From Thauera sp. JM12B12 (GTDB lineage Bacteria > Pseudomonadota > Gammaproteobacteria > Burkholderiales > Rhodocyclaceae): 64,000 bases of DNA. Below are positions 39,834 to 47,102 of this stretch, in pieces (position 1 is the first letter of the stretch; each line of letters opens with the position of its first letter). The position numbers and the translations under genes were made by a program. Location of the stretch: contig NZ_CP154859.1 in the NCBI RefSeq assembly GCF_039614725.1, positions 1,550,001 to 1,614,000 on the forward strand, written 5' to 3'. Below the pieces are notes generated by a model that had not been told where the DNA came from, ran no database searches, and saw nothing but the letters and a program-made list of their open reading frames with translations.

Positions 39834-41548
39834 TTGCGGGCCTCCTCATTCACGCCCATCCAGTCTTTGATCAGGTTCGCGACCGTCTTCGGGTCATTGC
39901 GCGCGAGGTTGCGCGCACGCTCGAGGCGTTCCTCGAAGCTCTCTTCCTCGCCGGCACCGGACAGCGTGACGCGCACGCCTTCCTCGCCTTCCTCGCCTTC
40001 CGCCTCTTCGCCCGCGGCGGCGGCTGCGGCGGCGGCCTCTTCGGCCTTGGTCTTCGGCGGCACCACGGTGCGCAGCAGCGGGCGGATCACGCCGAAGTAG
40101 GCGAGCAGCACCACCAGCAGCACCAGCAGCCAGTTCAGGCCTTGCTTGCCGAGGTCGATCATCTCGGGGTCCTTCCACAGCGGCAGCACCGGCTCGCTGA
40201 GCTCGGCGGCGAAGGCGCTGTTGGCGACGTTGATGGTGTCGCCCCGATCGGCGTTATAGCCTACCGCCTCGCGCACCAGGTTGGTGATGCGGGCGATCTC
40301 CTCTTCGGTCAGTGCCACCGTGGTGGGCGCGCCGTCGGTTCCGGGGATGGTGCGATTGTTCACCACCACCGCCACCGACAGGCGCTTGAGCTGGCCGACC
40401 GCCTGCCTGATGTGCTGGATGTTGCGGTCGAGCTCGTAGTTGAGCACTGCGCTGCGGTTGGCGCTGGTCACGCCCTGCAGGCCCTGGAGTGCCCCGGGGC
40501 CGGCCGGCGGCGCGGTGAGCGGCGCGGTGGCCGGCGCCGGCGGCTGGTTGGTCAGTGCGCCCGGCACGCCCTGCGCGCCGGGCAGCGGGTTGATGATCTC
40601 GTTGGTCTGCTGGCTGCGGATTGCCTGGTCGGGCGTGGGGTTGGGCTTGTAGGTCTCGGCGGTCTGCTCGACCTGGTTGAAGTCGACGTCGGCGGCGACC
40701 TGGGCGCGGAAGTTGTCCTTGCCCACCATCGGCACCAGGATGTTCTCGATGCGCTCGATGAAGGCCTTCTCCATCGCGCGCACGTATTCGAGCTGGTTGG
40801 CGTTGAGCCCGGCGCGCATCAGCGGGTCGGCCTGCACCGTGAGCAGGGTGCCGTCCTGGTTGACGATCTTGACGCCCTCGGCGTGCATGCGCGGCACGCT
40901 CGACGACACCAGGTGCACGATGCCGGCGACCTGATTCTGGTCGAGGATGCGGCCCGGGCGCAGATTGACCATCACCGACGCGGTGGGGCGCTGGTCGTCG
41001 CGCAGGAAGGCGGTCTGCTTGGGCATGGCCAGATGCACGCGCGCGCTCGCCACCGCGTCGATCGCCTGCACGGTGCGCGACAGTTCGCCCTCGAGCGCGC
41101 GCTGGTAGTTGACCTGCTCGTTGAACTGCGAGATGCCGAGCTTCTGGCCGTCCATGAGCTCGAAGCCGGCCAGCCCGCCCTTGGGCAGGCCCTCGGCGGC
41201 CAGGCGCAGGCGGGTCTCGTGCACCTGGGCCTGCGGTACCAGGATGGCGGTGCCGTTGGCCGACATGCGGTAGGGCACGTTCTGCTGGCCGAGCGCGGCG
41301 ATGATCTGGCCGCCGTCGCGCTCGTCGAGATTGGAGAACAGCACCGCGTACTCGGGGGCGCGGTTCCACATCAGCACCCCGACCAGCAGCGCGATCGCGA
41401 GCGCGATCGCGGCGCCGCCGGCGATCTTCTGGCGCGGGCTCAGCGCGTTGATGTTCTGCAACGCCTGCTGCATCCGGGACTCTGCTGCGGCGGGGGCGGC
41501 GCCTGCTGTGCCGGGCGCGAACTCGGCGGTGTTTTCTGCTGCGGCCAT
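39830..41548 (-). CDS. fliF: flagellar MS-ring protein FliF
   Basis: FliF forms the MS-ring on which the flagellum is built. The 572-residue product has two transmembrane helices (about 45-62 and about 465-485, WLLVLLVVLLAYFGVIRPLLR), ring-building motifs PEYAVLFSNLDERDGGQIIAAL and QVNYQRALEGELSRTVQAIDAVASARVHLAMPKQTAFLRDDQRPTASVMV, and a C-terminal FliG-binding tail ([19 protein letters not shown]). I chose the ATG at 41548 (MAAAENTAEF); an upstream one at 41608 gives a non-conserved tail. Divergent from fleS. Confidence 0.96.
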   Translation of the reverse strand: MAAAENTAEFAPGTAGAAPAAAESRMQQALQNINALSPRQKIAGGAAIALAIALLVGVLMWNRAPEYAVLFSNLDERDGGQIIAALGQQNVPYRMSANGTAILVPQAQVHETRLRLAAEGLPKGGLAGFELMDGQKLGISQFNEQVNYQRALEGELSRTVQAIDAVASARVHLAMPKQTAFLRDDQRPTASVMVNLRPGRILDQNQVAGIVHLVSSSVPRMHAEGVKIVNQDGTLLTVQADPLMRAGLNANQLEYVRAMEKAFIERIENILVPMVGKDNFRAQVAADVDFNQVEQTAETYKPNPTPDQAIRSQQTNEIINPLPGAQGVPGALTNQPPAPATAPLTAPPAGPGALQGLQGVTSANRSAVLNYELDRNIQHIRQAVGQLKRLSVAVVVNNRTIPGTDGAPTTVALTEEEIARITNLVREAVGYNADRGDTINVANSAFAAELSEPVLPLWKDPEMIDLGKQGLNWLLVLLVVLLAYFGVIRPLLRTVVPPKTKAEEAAAAAAAAGEEAEGEEGEEGVRVTLSGAGEEESFEERLERARNLARNDPKTVANLIKDWMGVNEEARK

Positions 41549-41626
41549 GGTGGCGATCCTGTTGCGTACGCTTCGACGGATGACGGCATTGTCCGTCCGC
41601 GCGTGCAAGCATCATTGTGTGAAAAG

Positions 41627-41641
41627 CGGCATTTTTTGCCG
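41627..41641. promoter_or_regulatory. CGGCA-N5-TGCCG palindrome between fliF and fleS
   Basis: Perfect palindrome (as GCGGCA-N5-TGCCGC at 41626-41642) with an all-T spacer, in the divergent fliF-fleS promoter region, 79 bp before fliF and 18 bp before fleS. A TTTGCCGG half-site follows at about 41646. No convincing sigma-54 or sigma-28 element was found beside it. It may let FleR control fliF or its own operon; inferred. Confidence 0.5.
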
Positions 41642-41658
41642 CCTGTTTGCCGGCTACC

Positions 41659-43029
41659 ATGACGGCAACGGCCACTACAGTGCATGGCGTGAAAACGGAA
41701 TCCGAACTCCTCCCCGCAGCGACGGGCTCCCCGGTCGCGGATGCAAGGACTGCGCCTGGTGCAGCGTCCGCAGCTGATGCCTCTTCGTCCGTGGCGGTGG
41801 AGCAGGGCACGACTCCGCCCGGCGCGGCGCCGCTCGATGCCGCACAGCTCGCCGAGGCTTTCGCGTTGTTCAGCCGCGCCTCGGAGGAGCTCTCCACCGC
41901 CTACAACGCGCTCCAGGCTCAGGTCGGCCAGCTCACCGAGCGTCTGTCCGTGCTGATGGGGGCGTTGCCTGCAGGTGTGCTCGTCGTCGATCGCGCCGGC
42001 GCCGTGGTGCAGGCCAACCGCGCCGCTGAAGGTCTTTTCGGCGCGGGGCTTGCGGGGCAGGCCTGGTCCGAACTCGCCGCACGCATGCAGGCGAGCGGCA
42101 CGCCAGGCGAGTACACGCTGCCGCCGATGCCCGCTCCCGGGGTGGCGCCGGAGGGGATGCCGGCCAAGCCGGGCGGGCAGGGCGAAGGCCCTCTCGCCGA
42201 GGTCGACCTGCGCCGCGTCGCCCTCTCCGAGTCGGAGCTGGATTCCGGCGCCGAACGCATCCTGCTGGTGCACGACGTCACCGATACCCACCGCATGCGC
42301 CTCACCGCCGAGCGCAACGAGCGCCTCGCCGCGATGGGCGAGATGGTCGCCGGGCTCGCCCACCAGCTGCGCACGCCGCTTGCGGCCGCGTTGCTCTACA
42401 CCGGAAACCTGCGCCAGCCCGAGCTCGATCCCGCGCAGCGCGCGATGGTGGCCGACCGTGCGCTCGAACGCCTGCGCTACCTCGAGCGCCTGATCCGCGA
42501 CATGCTGCTGTTCGCCCGCGGCGACAGTGCCGGGCGTCAGCGCTTCGCGGTGTGCGAGCTGCTCGCCGAACTGGCGCATACGCTCGAGCCGGTGGCGCGC
42601 GCGCGCCAGGTGGCGTTCACCGCCGACTGCGACTGTGGTGCGGCCGAGCTCGTCGGCGACCGCAAGGCCCTCGGCGGCGCGCTGACCAACCTGCTGGAGA
42701 ACGGCATCCAGGCCTGCGAGGCGGGTGGCACGCTGCATTGCGAGGCGGCGCTGGTGGCGCCGGCGCACAGCGGCCTCGGCGTCGCGGCGGTCCGCTTCAG
42801 CGTGCGCGACAGCGGCCGCGGCATCGCCCCCGAGCTGCAGGAGCGCCTCTTCGAACCCTTCTTCACCACCCGCGCCGAAGGCACCGGGCTGGGCCTGGCG
42901 ATCGCCCGCGGCGTCGCCCGCGCCCACGGCGGCGACATCACGCTGCGCTCCACGCCCGGGCAGGGCGCGGAGTTCACCCTCGTCGTGCCGCTGGCGGCGG
43001 CGCCCAACGGCGCACAAGAGAACCCATGA
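41659..43029 (+). CDS. fleS: flagellar regulatory sensor histidine kinase FleS (FlrB)
   Basis: Soluble histidine kinase expected to phosphorylate FleR at the intermediate stage of flagellar assembly. It has no transmembrane segment. A PAS-like domain (LPAGVLVVDRAGAVVQANRAAEGLFG) is followed by the H-box EMVAGLAHQLRTPLAAALLYTGNL with His235 and the ATPase boxes NLLENGIQACEAGG, DSGRGIAPELQERLFEPFFTTRAEGTGLGLAIARGVARAHGGD. The LAHQLRTPLAAALLY form is typical of FleS/FlrB. Start may be the ATG at 41659 or a GTG at 41689. Stop overlaps fleR by 4 bases. Confidence 0.93.
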   Translation: MTATATTVHGVKTESELLPAATGSPVADARTAPGAASAADASSSVAVEQGTTPPGAAPLDAAQLAEAFALFSRASEELSTAYNALQAQVGQLTERLSVLMGALPAGVLVVDRAGAVVQANRAAEGLFGAGLAGQAWSELAARMQASGTPGEYTLPPMPAPGVAPEGMPAKPGGQGEGPLAEVDLRRVALSESELDSGAERILLVHDVTDTHRMRLTAERNERLAAMGEMVAGLAHQLRTPLAAALLYTGNLRQPELDPAQRAMVADRALERLRYLERLIRDMLLFARGDSAGRQRFAVCELLAELAHTLEPVARARQVAFTADCDCGAAELVGDRKALGGALTNLLENGIQACEAGGTLHCEAALVAPAHSGLGVAAVRFSVRDSGRGIAPELQERLFEPFFTTRAEGTGLGLAIARGVARAHGGDITLRSTPGQGAEFTLVVPLAAAPNGAQENP

Positions 43030-44483
43030 TTGAGACCCTCAACATCCTCGTCGTCGAGGACGATGCCGCGCTGCGCGACGCCGTGTGCTTCACGCTCGAG
43101 ATGGCGCACCACCGCGTCACCGGCGTCGATGGCGGCCCCGCGGCGCTCGAAGCGCTCGAGCGCGATCACTTCAACCTCGTCGTCACCGACCTGCGCATGC
43201 AGCCCATGGACGGACTGCAGGTGCTCAACGAGGTGCGCGCACGCCGGCCGCAGCTGCCGGTGCTGCTGATGACCGCCTATGGCGACGTCGACAAGGCGGT
43301 GGCGGCGATGCGCGGCGGCGCCTGCGACTTCCTGATGAAGCCCTTCGAGCCCGAGGTGCTGCTCGAGAGCGTGCGCCGCTACGCCGCGGTGCAGCCCGCG
43401 GGCGAGGACACCATCGCCGAGGACGCCCACACCCGCAACCTGCTCGCGCTCGCCGCGCGCGTGGCCGAGTCGGATGCGACGGTGATGCTGTCGGGCGAGT
43501 CGGGCACCGGCAAGGAAGTGTTCGCGCGCTACATCCACCAGCACTCGCCACGTGCCAAGGGACCCTTCGTCGCGATCAACTGCGCGGCCATCCCCGAGAA
43601 CCTGCTGGAGGCCACGCTCTTCGGCTACGAGAAGGGCGCCTTCACCGGCGCGCAGGCGGCGCAGCCGGGCAAGTTCGAGCAGGCCCAGGGCGGCACCATC
43701 CTGCTCGACGAGATTTCCGAGATGCCGCTCGGCCTGCAGGCCAAGCTCCTGCGGGTGCTACAGGAGCGCGAGGTCGAGCGCGTCGGCGGCAAGAAACCGG
43801 TCGCGCTCGATATCCGCGTGCTCGCCACCAGCAACCGCGACATGCTCAAGGAGGTGGCTGCCGGGCATTTCCGCGAGGATCTCTACTACCGCCTCAACGT
43901 CTTTCCGATCGCCATCCCGGCGCTGCGCGAGCGTCCGGGCGACATCGTGCCGCTGGCGCGTCACTTCCTTGCCCGCCATGCTGCCCGGCAGCAGCGCAGG
44001 GTGCATCTTTCTCCCGCGGCGGAAGCGCTGCTGCCGCGCTATGGCTGGCCGGGGAACGTGCGCGAGCTGGAAAACACGATGCACCGCGTGCTGATCCTCA
44101 CCCAAGGCGACGAGCTGAGTGCGGAGACCATCCGCCTGTGCTTGCCGCAATGGAACCCGGAGGCGGCAAGCGCTGCCGCCGAACCGGCAAGAATTGCCGG
44201 TTTTGCTCCTGCGCAAGGGCATTTCGCGCCGCATGCGGAACATTCCGCGACCCCGCCGCGGCCATGGCCTGGGCCTGCGGCCTCAGCAGCGAACCCGTCG
44301 AGCCCGGGTCCAGGCAATGGGGAGCGACCGGCGAACATGAAGGACCTCGAGCGCGAGCACATCCTCGCCACCCTGCGCGAGTTCGCCGGTTCGCGCAAGA
44401 AAACCGTTGAAAAGCTTGGGATTTCCGAGCGTACGCTGCGCTACAAGCTGCAGCAGTATCGCGAGGAGGGATATGACTGCTGA
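43026..44483 (+). CDS. fleR: sigma-54-dependent flagellar response regulator FleR (FlrC)
   Basis: NtrC-type enhancer-binding activator, partner of FleS. The 485-residue product has a receiver domain (phospho-acceptor Asp55 in LVVTDLRMQPMDG, Lys104), an AAA+ domain with Walker A GESGTGKE (157-164) and the sigma-54 contact loop GAFTGA (204-209), and a Fis-type HTH at the C-terminus (EREHILATLREFAGSRKKTVEKLGISERTLRYKLQQYREEGY). A Pro/Ala-rich linker (about 380-437) precedes the HTH; its DNA carries two palindromes. Expected to activate the sigma-54 promoters before flgB, flgK and fliE. Confidence 0.94.
   Translation: MIETLNILVVEDDAALRDAVCFTLEMAHHRVTGVDGGPAALEALERDHFNLVVTDLRMQPMDGLQVLNEVRARRPQLPVLLMTAYGDVDKAVAAMRGGACDFLMKPFEPEVLLESVRRYAAVQPAGEDTIAEDAHTRNLLALAARVAESDATVMLSGESGTGKEVFARYIHQHSPRAKGPFVAINCAAIPENLLEATLFGYEKGAFTGAQAAQPGKFEQAQGGTILLDEISEMPLGLQAKLLRVLQEREVERVGGKKPVALDIRVLATSNRDMLKEVAAGHFREDLYYRLNVFPIAIPALRERPGDIVPLARHFLARHAARQQRRVHLSPAAEALLPRYGWPGNVRELENTMHRVLILTQGDELSAETIRLCLPQWNPEAASAAAEPARIAGFAPAQGHFAPHAEHSATPPRPWPGPAASAANPSSPGPGNGERPANMKDLEREHILATLREFAGSRKKTVEKLGISERTLRYKLQQYREEGYDC
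44164..44199. promoter_or_regulatory. tandem CGGCA-N5-TGCCG palindromes in fleR linker
   Basis: Palindromes at 44164-44178 (extends to GGCGGCA...TGCCGCC) and 44185-44199 (extends to CCGGCAA-GAA-TTGCCGG, 44184-44200). Centres are exactly 21 bp apart, as in fliK. They lie about 430 bp upstream of the fliE sigma-54 promoter, an ordinary distance for an enhancer. The coding part is the unconserved Ala-rich linker, so the DNA may be under selection as a binding site. Confidence 0.55.
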
Positions 44484-44519
44484 GCCGGTATTCGGTAGGC
44501 GCGGCTTCAGGATGTCGTC

Positions 44520-44587
44520 GTCGGAGCGGGCCTGCCCGCGAATGCGGCGCTCGGGGAAGCGATGTTCGCGGGCGGGCCCGCTCCCAC
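44520..44587. repeat. REP-like inverted repeat, copy 2
   Basis: Arms at 44520-44542 (GTCGGAGCGGG...CCCGCGAA) and 44565-44587 (TTCGCGGGCGGG...CTCCCAC). It lies in the fleR-fliE gap, upstream of the fliE promoter. The middle part GCGGCGCTCGGGG is shared with copy 3, showing that the two share ancestry as a unit and not only as stems. Confidence 0.8.
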
Positions 44588-44618
44588 GAAGGGAGTCGCC
44601 CGGCTGTGGGACAAAGCA

Positions 44619-44634
44619 TGGCACGCGCCTTGCT
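44619..44634 (+). promoter_or_regulatory. sigma-54 promoter before fliE
   Basis: TGGCAC-N5-TTGCT matches the -24/-12 consensus completely in the core. It lies 47 bp before the fliE ATG, just after REP copy 2. Together with the palindromes in fleR, this is the best-supported FleR target in the window. Confidence 0.85.
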
Positions 44635-44681
44635 CTGCTAAACTGACGTCACCCAACACCCTCAAGCCGGGGGGCTAACGC

Positions 44682-45005
44682 ATGGACACCCGTGGAATCG
44701 ACCAGATGCTGAGCGAATTGCGCTCGGTGTCTCAGGCCGCACAAGGCAAGGCCGCCTCTCCCGCCGAAGCGCCCGCGGGCGGCGTGAATTTTGCCGACGT
44801 GCTCAACACCGCCCTCAAGGATGTGAGCGCGGCGCAGGGCGAGGCGCGCGCGATGGCACAGAATTTCTCGGCGGGCGACCCCAACGTCAATCTTCAGGAC
44901 GTGATGGTCAACCTGCAAAAGGCGAGCCTGTCCTTCCAGCAGATGGTGCAGGTGCGCAACCGGCTGGTCACCGCCTACCAGGACATCATGAACATGCCGG
45001 TCTGA
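44682..45005 (+). CDS. fliE: flagellar hook-basal body protein FliE
   Basis: FliE links the MS-ring to the rod. The 107-residue product has the C-terminal signature DPNVNLQDVMVNLQKASLSFQQMVQVRNRLVTAYQDIMNMPV and a short, less ordered N-terminus. The length matches the family (about 104). It is transcribed away from fliF, which is unusual compared with the fliEFGHIJ order in enteric bacteria, and is followed by a strong terminator. Confidence 0.96.
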   Translation: MDTRGIDQMLSELRSVSQAAQGKAASPAEAPAGGVNFADVLNTALKDVSAAQGEARAMAQNFSAGDPNVNLQDVMVNLQKASLSFQQMVQVRNRLVTAYQDIMNMPV

Positions 45006-45027
45006 TCACCGGCCGGCATCCAGAACG

Positions 45028-45064
45028 AGAGCGCGGCGGGCCTCAAAGCCCGCCGCGCTCTTTT
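45028..45064 (+). terminator. Rho-independent terminator after fliE
   Basis: A perfect 14-bp stem, AGAGCGCGGCGGGC (45028-45041) with its complement at 45048-45061, loop CTCAAA, followed by TTT. It is 22 bases after the fliE stop. It also overlaps the end of the convergent ycgR-like gene and could serve both. Confidence 0.85.
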
Positions 45065-45819
45065 GCATTGCGCTCGCGCTCGGTATTGAAGATGTAGCGC
45101 TGGATGCGGGCTTCGGCATTGCGCGGCAGCGCCGCGAAGCGCATTCCCACGCGCAGCAGCTCGGTTCCGTTGCGCTGGGTCTGGCGGGTGATGTTGCGCA
45201 CCTCGAGCGTCAGCTCGATCGGCTCGCCGTCGGGCAGGGTGAGCCTGCACTCGGGCAGCTTGCCGCCGATCACCAGCTCGGCGGCGTCCGGCGCCATCAT
45301 GACCGCGATCCCGCCGGCGCCGATGTCGATCACGCGCACGCTCACCTGCACCGGCTTGCGCCCGAGGTCTTCGGCGCGCAGCAGGCAGCTCAGCTCGTGC
45401 GCCAGCGGCACCTTGAGGCGGAAGAACTCGCGTCGCTGCAGACGCAGCATTTCGCCGGGCATCGGCGCGAACAGGGCGGGGTGGGCGTCGTCCTGGCCGC
45501 TGGTGAGGCCGGTGAGCACGAACTGAATCCGGATGTGATCGAGGTGGGTGACGCAGGTCAGGCGATCGGCGGCGAGGGCGCGGCGATTGGAGTCGGCGTC
45601 GGGGCTGGCGTCGAGGATGACGCGGTCGCGGTCCTCGTCCAGGCGCAGCACCGCGGTCATGAACGCGTGCCCGCCGCCGGTGTGGGCCGAGATCAGGCAG
45701 CGGTTGTCGATGAGATCCTGCAGCAGCTGGGCGATCTGGCGCTTGCCACGCAGCATGAATTTTTCGAGCCCGTCGTCGCGGGCAAGGTCGATCGGGGGCG
45801 GCGTTTGGGCGTCGGCCAT
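45043..45819 (-). CDS. ycgR: YcgR-type flagellar brake PilZ protein, copy 1
   Basis: YcgR binds c-di-GMP and slows the motor by contacting the stator/C-ring. The 258-residue product has the YcgR N-terminal domain (about 20-125) and the PilZ domain (about 130-250). The RxxxR motif is present (QRREFFRLKVP). The second motif, usually DxSxxG, reads DIGAGG, with Gly in place of Ser. It is 35 bases downstream of a paralogue on the same strand. The start at 45819 (MADAQTPPP) was chosen; an ATG at 45840 is also possible. Confidence 0.88.
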   Translation of the reverse strand: MADAQTPPPIDLARDDGLEKFMLRGKRQIAQLLQDLIDNRCLISAHTGGGHAFMTAVLRLDEDRDRVILDASPDADSNRRALAADRLTCVTHLDHIRIQFVLTGLTSGQDDAHPALFAPMPGEMLRLQRREFFRLKVPLAHELSCLLRAEDLGRKPVQVSVRVIDIGAGGIAVMMAPDAAELVIGGKLPECRLTLPDGEPIELTLEVRNITRQTQRNGTELLRVGMRFAALPRNAEARIQRYIFNTERERNAKERGGL

Positions 45820-45854
45820 GGTGGTGTTCGGGCGGTGCAAAAGGCGGGCTAGGG

Positions 45855-46634
45855 TTACAGGCGGCCGCGCTCGCGCGCGCTGCGCGTGCGCTCGACCTTG
45901 AGGATGTAGCGCTGGATGGCGTCCTCGGCGCCGCGCGGCATGTCGGCGAACTCGCAGCCGGCGCGCAGCAGCTCGCTGCCGCTGCGGTGGGTGATGCGGA
46001 ACAGGTTGCGCACGATCAGCCGCGCCGGGATGGGCGGCATGTCGGGCAGGTTGAGCAGGCTGTTCGGAAACTCGGTGCCGGGCTCGAAGCGCACGCCCAC
46101 CGGCGGCACCGCGACCGCCACGCCGCCGCCGCTGATGTCGAGGATGCGCAATTCCGTCGTGCGCCGGCTGCCGTCGGTCTGGGGCAGGGCCACGGTGCAG
46201 GTCACGGCCTGCGAGATCGGCGTCTGCAGGCGGTAGAACTCGCGCCGCTGCAGGCGCAGCAGGCTCGTCGGCAGCTCGCAGCGGAAGCCGGGGCTGCCGC
46301 CCTCGCTTACCGCGCGCTGGCCCGTGAGGGCAAACTGGATCCGCACCTTGTCGAGCTGGGTGACGCAGTCGAGCGCCTCGGCCCGGGCGATGCGTTCGTT
46401 CTGCAGCGCATCGGCGCTGGCGTCGAGCAGCACGCTGGCGTCGTCCTCGCTGACGTCGATCAGCGCCGACAGGTAGGACTCGTTGCCGGGGGCGAGGCGG
46501 GCGCTCACCAGCGCGCGCGCGGCGATGATGTTCCTGAGGATGGCGAGGATCTCCCGGCCGTCGCGCAGCAGGTATTTCGCCTCGTCGTCGGCGTGGATGA
46601 GTTCGATGCGGGTGTCTTCGTGTTCGATCGACAT
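45855..46634 (-). CDS. ycgR: YcgR-type flagellar brake PilZ protein, copy 2
   Basis: Paralogue of the next gene downstream, 259 residues, same two-domain layout. Shared blocks include LRLQRREF(Y/F)RL, the VRNxxRxTxRxGxELLRxGxxFAxxPRxAEDAIQRYI region and the terminal ERxRxAxERGxL. The PilZ motifs are complete: REFYR and DISGGG. The pair most likely arose by tandem duplication. It is first in its unit; a TATAAG-like -10 lies upstream at about 46690. Confidence 0.88.
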   Translation of the reverse strand: MSIEHEDTRIELIHADDEAKYLLRDGREILAILRNIIAARALVSARLAPGNESYLSALIDVSEDDASVLLDASADALQNERIARAEALDCVTQLDKVRIQFALTGQRAVSEGGSPGFRCELPTSLLRLQRREFYRLQTPISQAVTCTVALPQTDGSRRTTELRILDISGGGVAVAVPPVGVRFEPGTEFPNSLLNLPDMPPIPARLIVRNLFRITHRSGSELLRAGCEFADMPRGAEDAIQRYILKVERTRSARERGRL

Positions 46635-46742
46635 GCGTTGCTGCCCAATGGCGTGCCCTCGCCGAGGGCCGCGTGTGATGCCCTGCTTATATCACGAGAT
46701 GCCCGCGTGGTGCGCCTTGCAGCCCGTGGCCGGCGCCGGGCG

Positions 46743-47102
46743 TTAGCCGGAGCGTTCGCCCGGCGCGGGTTCGGTCGGACGCGGACGCAGCGACTCGGGA
46801 AGATCGCGGGGCGCCGGGGCAGCGCCGGCTTCGGCGCCCTGTTCGATGCGGTACAGCCAGGCCAGCAGCTCGGCCACGGCGACGTAGAGCTGCGGCGGAA
46901 TGCGGGCGTCGAGGTCGACCTGCATCAGCAGGCTCACCAGCTCGGGCGACTCATGGACGAAGACCCCCGCTTCGCGGGCACGCTCGATGATCTCGCGCGC
47001 CACCACGCCCTTGCCCTTGGCGACCACGCGCGGCGCGGCCTCGCCGGCGGTGTAGGCGAGCGCGACGGCCTCGTTGCGCAGGGGGGGACGGGCTTCAGGC
47101 AT
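46743..47102 (-). CDS. fhlB: FlhB C-terminal-domain protein (FhlB type)
   Basis: A 119-residue soluble protein equal to the FlhB cytoplasmic domain after the NPTH cleavage site: AVALAYTAGEAAPRVVAKGKGVVAREIIERAREAGVFVHESPELVSLLMQVDLDARIPPQLYVAVAELLAWLYRIEQ aligns by eye with residues 274-360 of FlhB in this window (ALRYDAAKMGAPVVIAKGRGELA...). There are no membrane helices and no NPTH. Known homologues can replace part of FlhB function in other bacteria. Overlaps the fliK-like gene by 8 bases. Confidence 0.85.
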   Translation of the reverse strand: MPEARPPLRNEAVALAYTAGEAAPRVVAKGKGVVAREIIERAREAGVFVHESPELVSLLMQVDLDARIPPQLYVAVAELLAWLYRIEQGAEAGAAPAPRDLPESLRPRPTEPAPGERSG

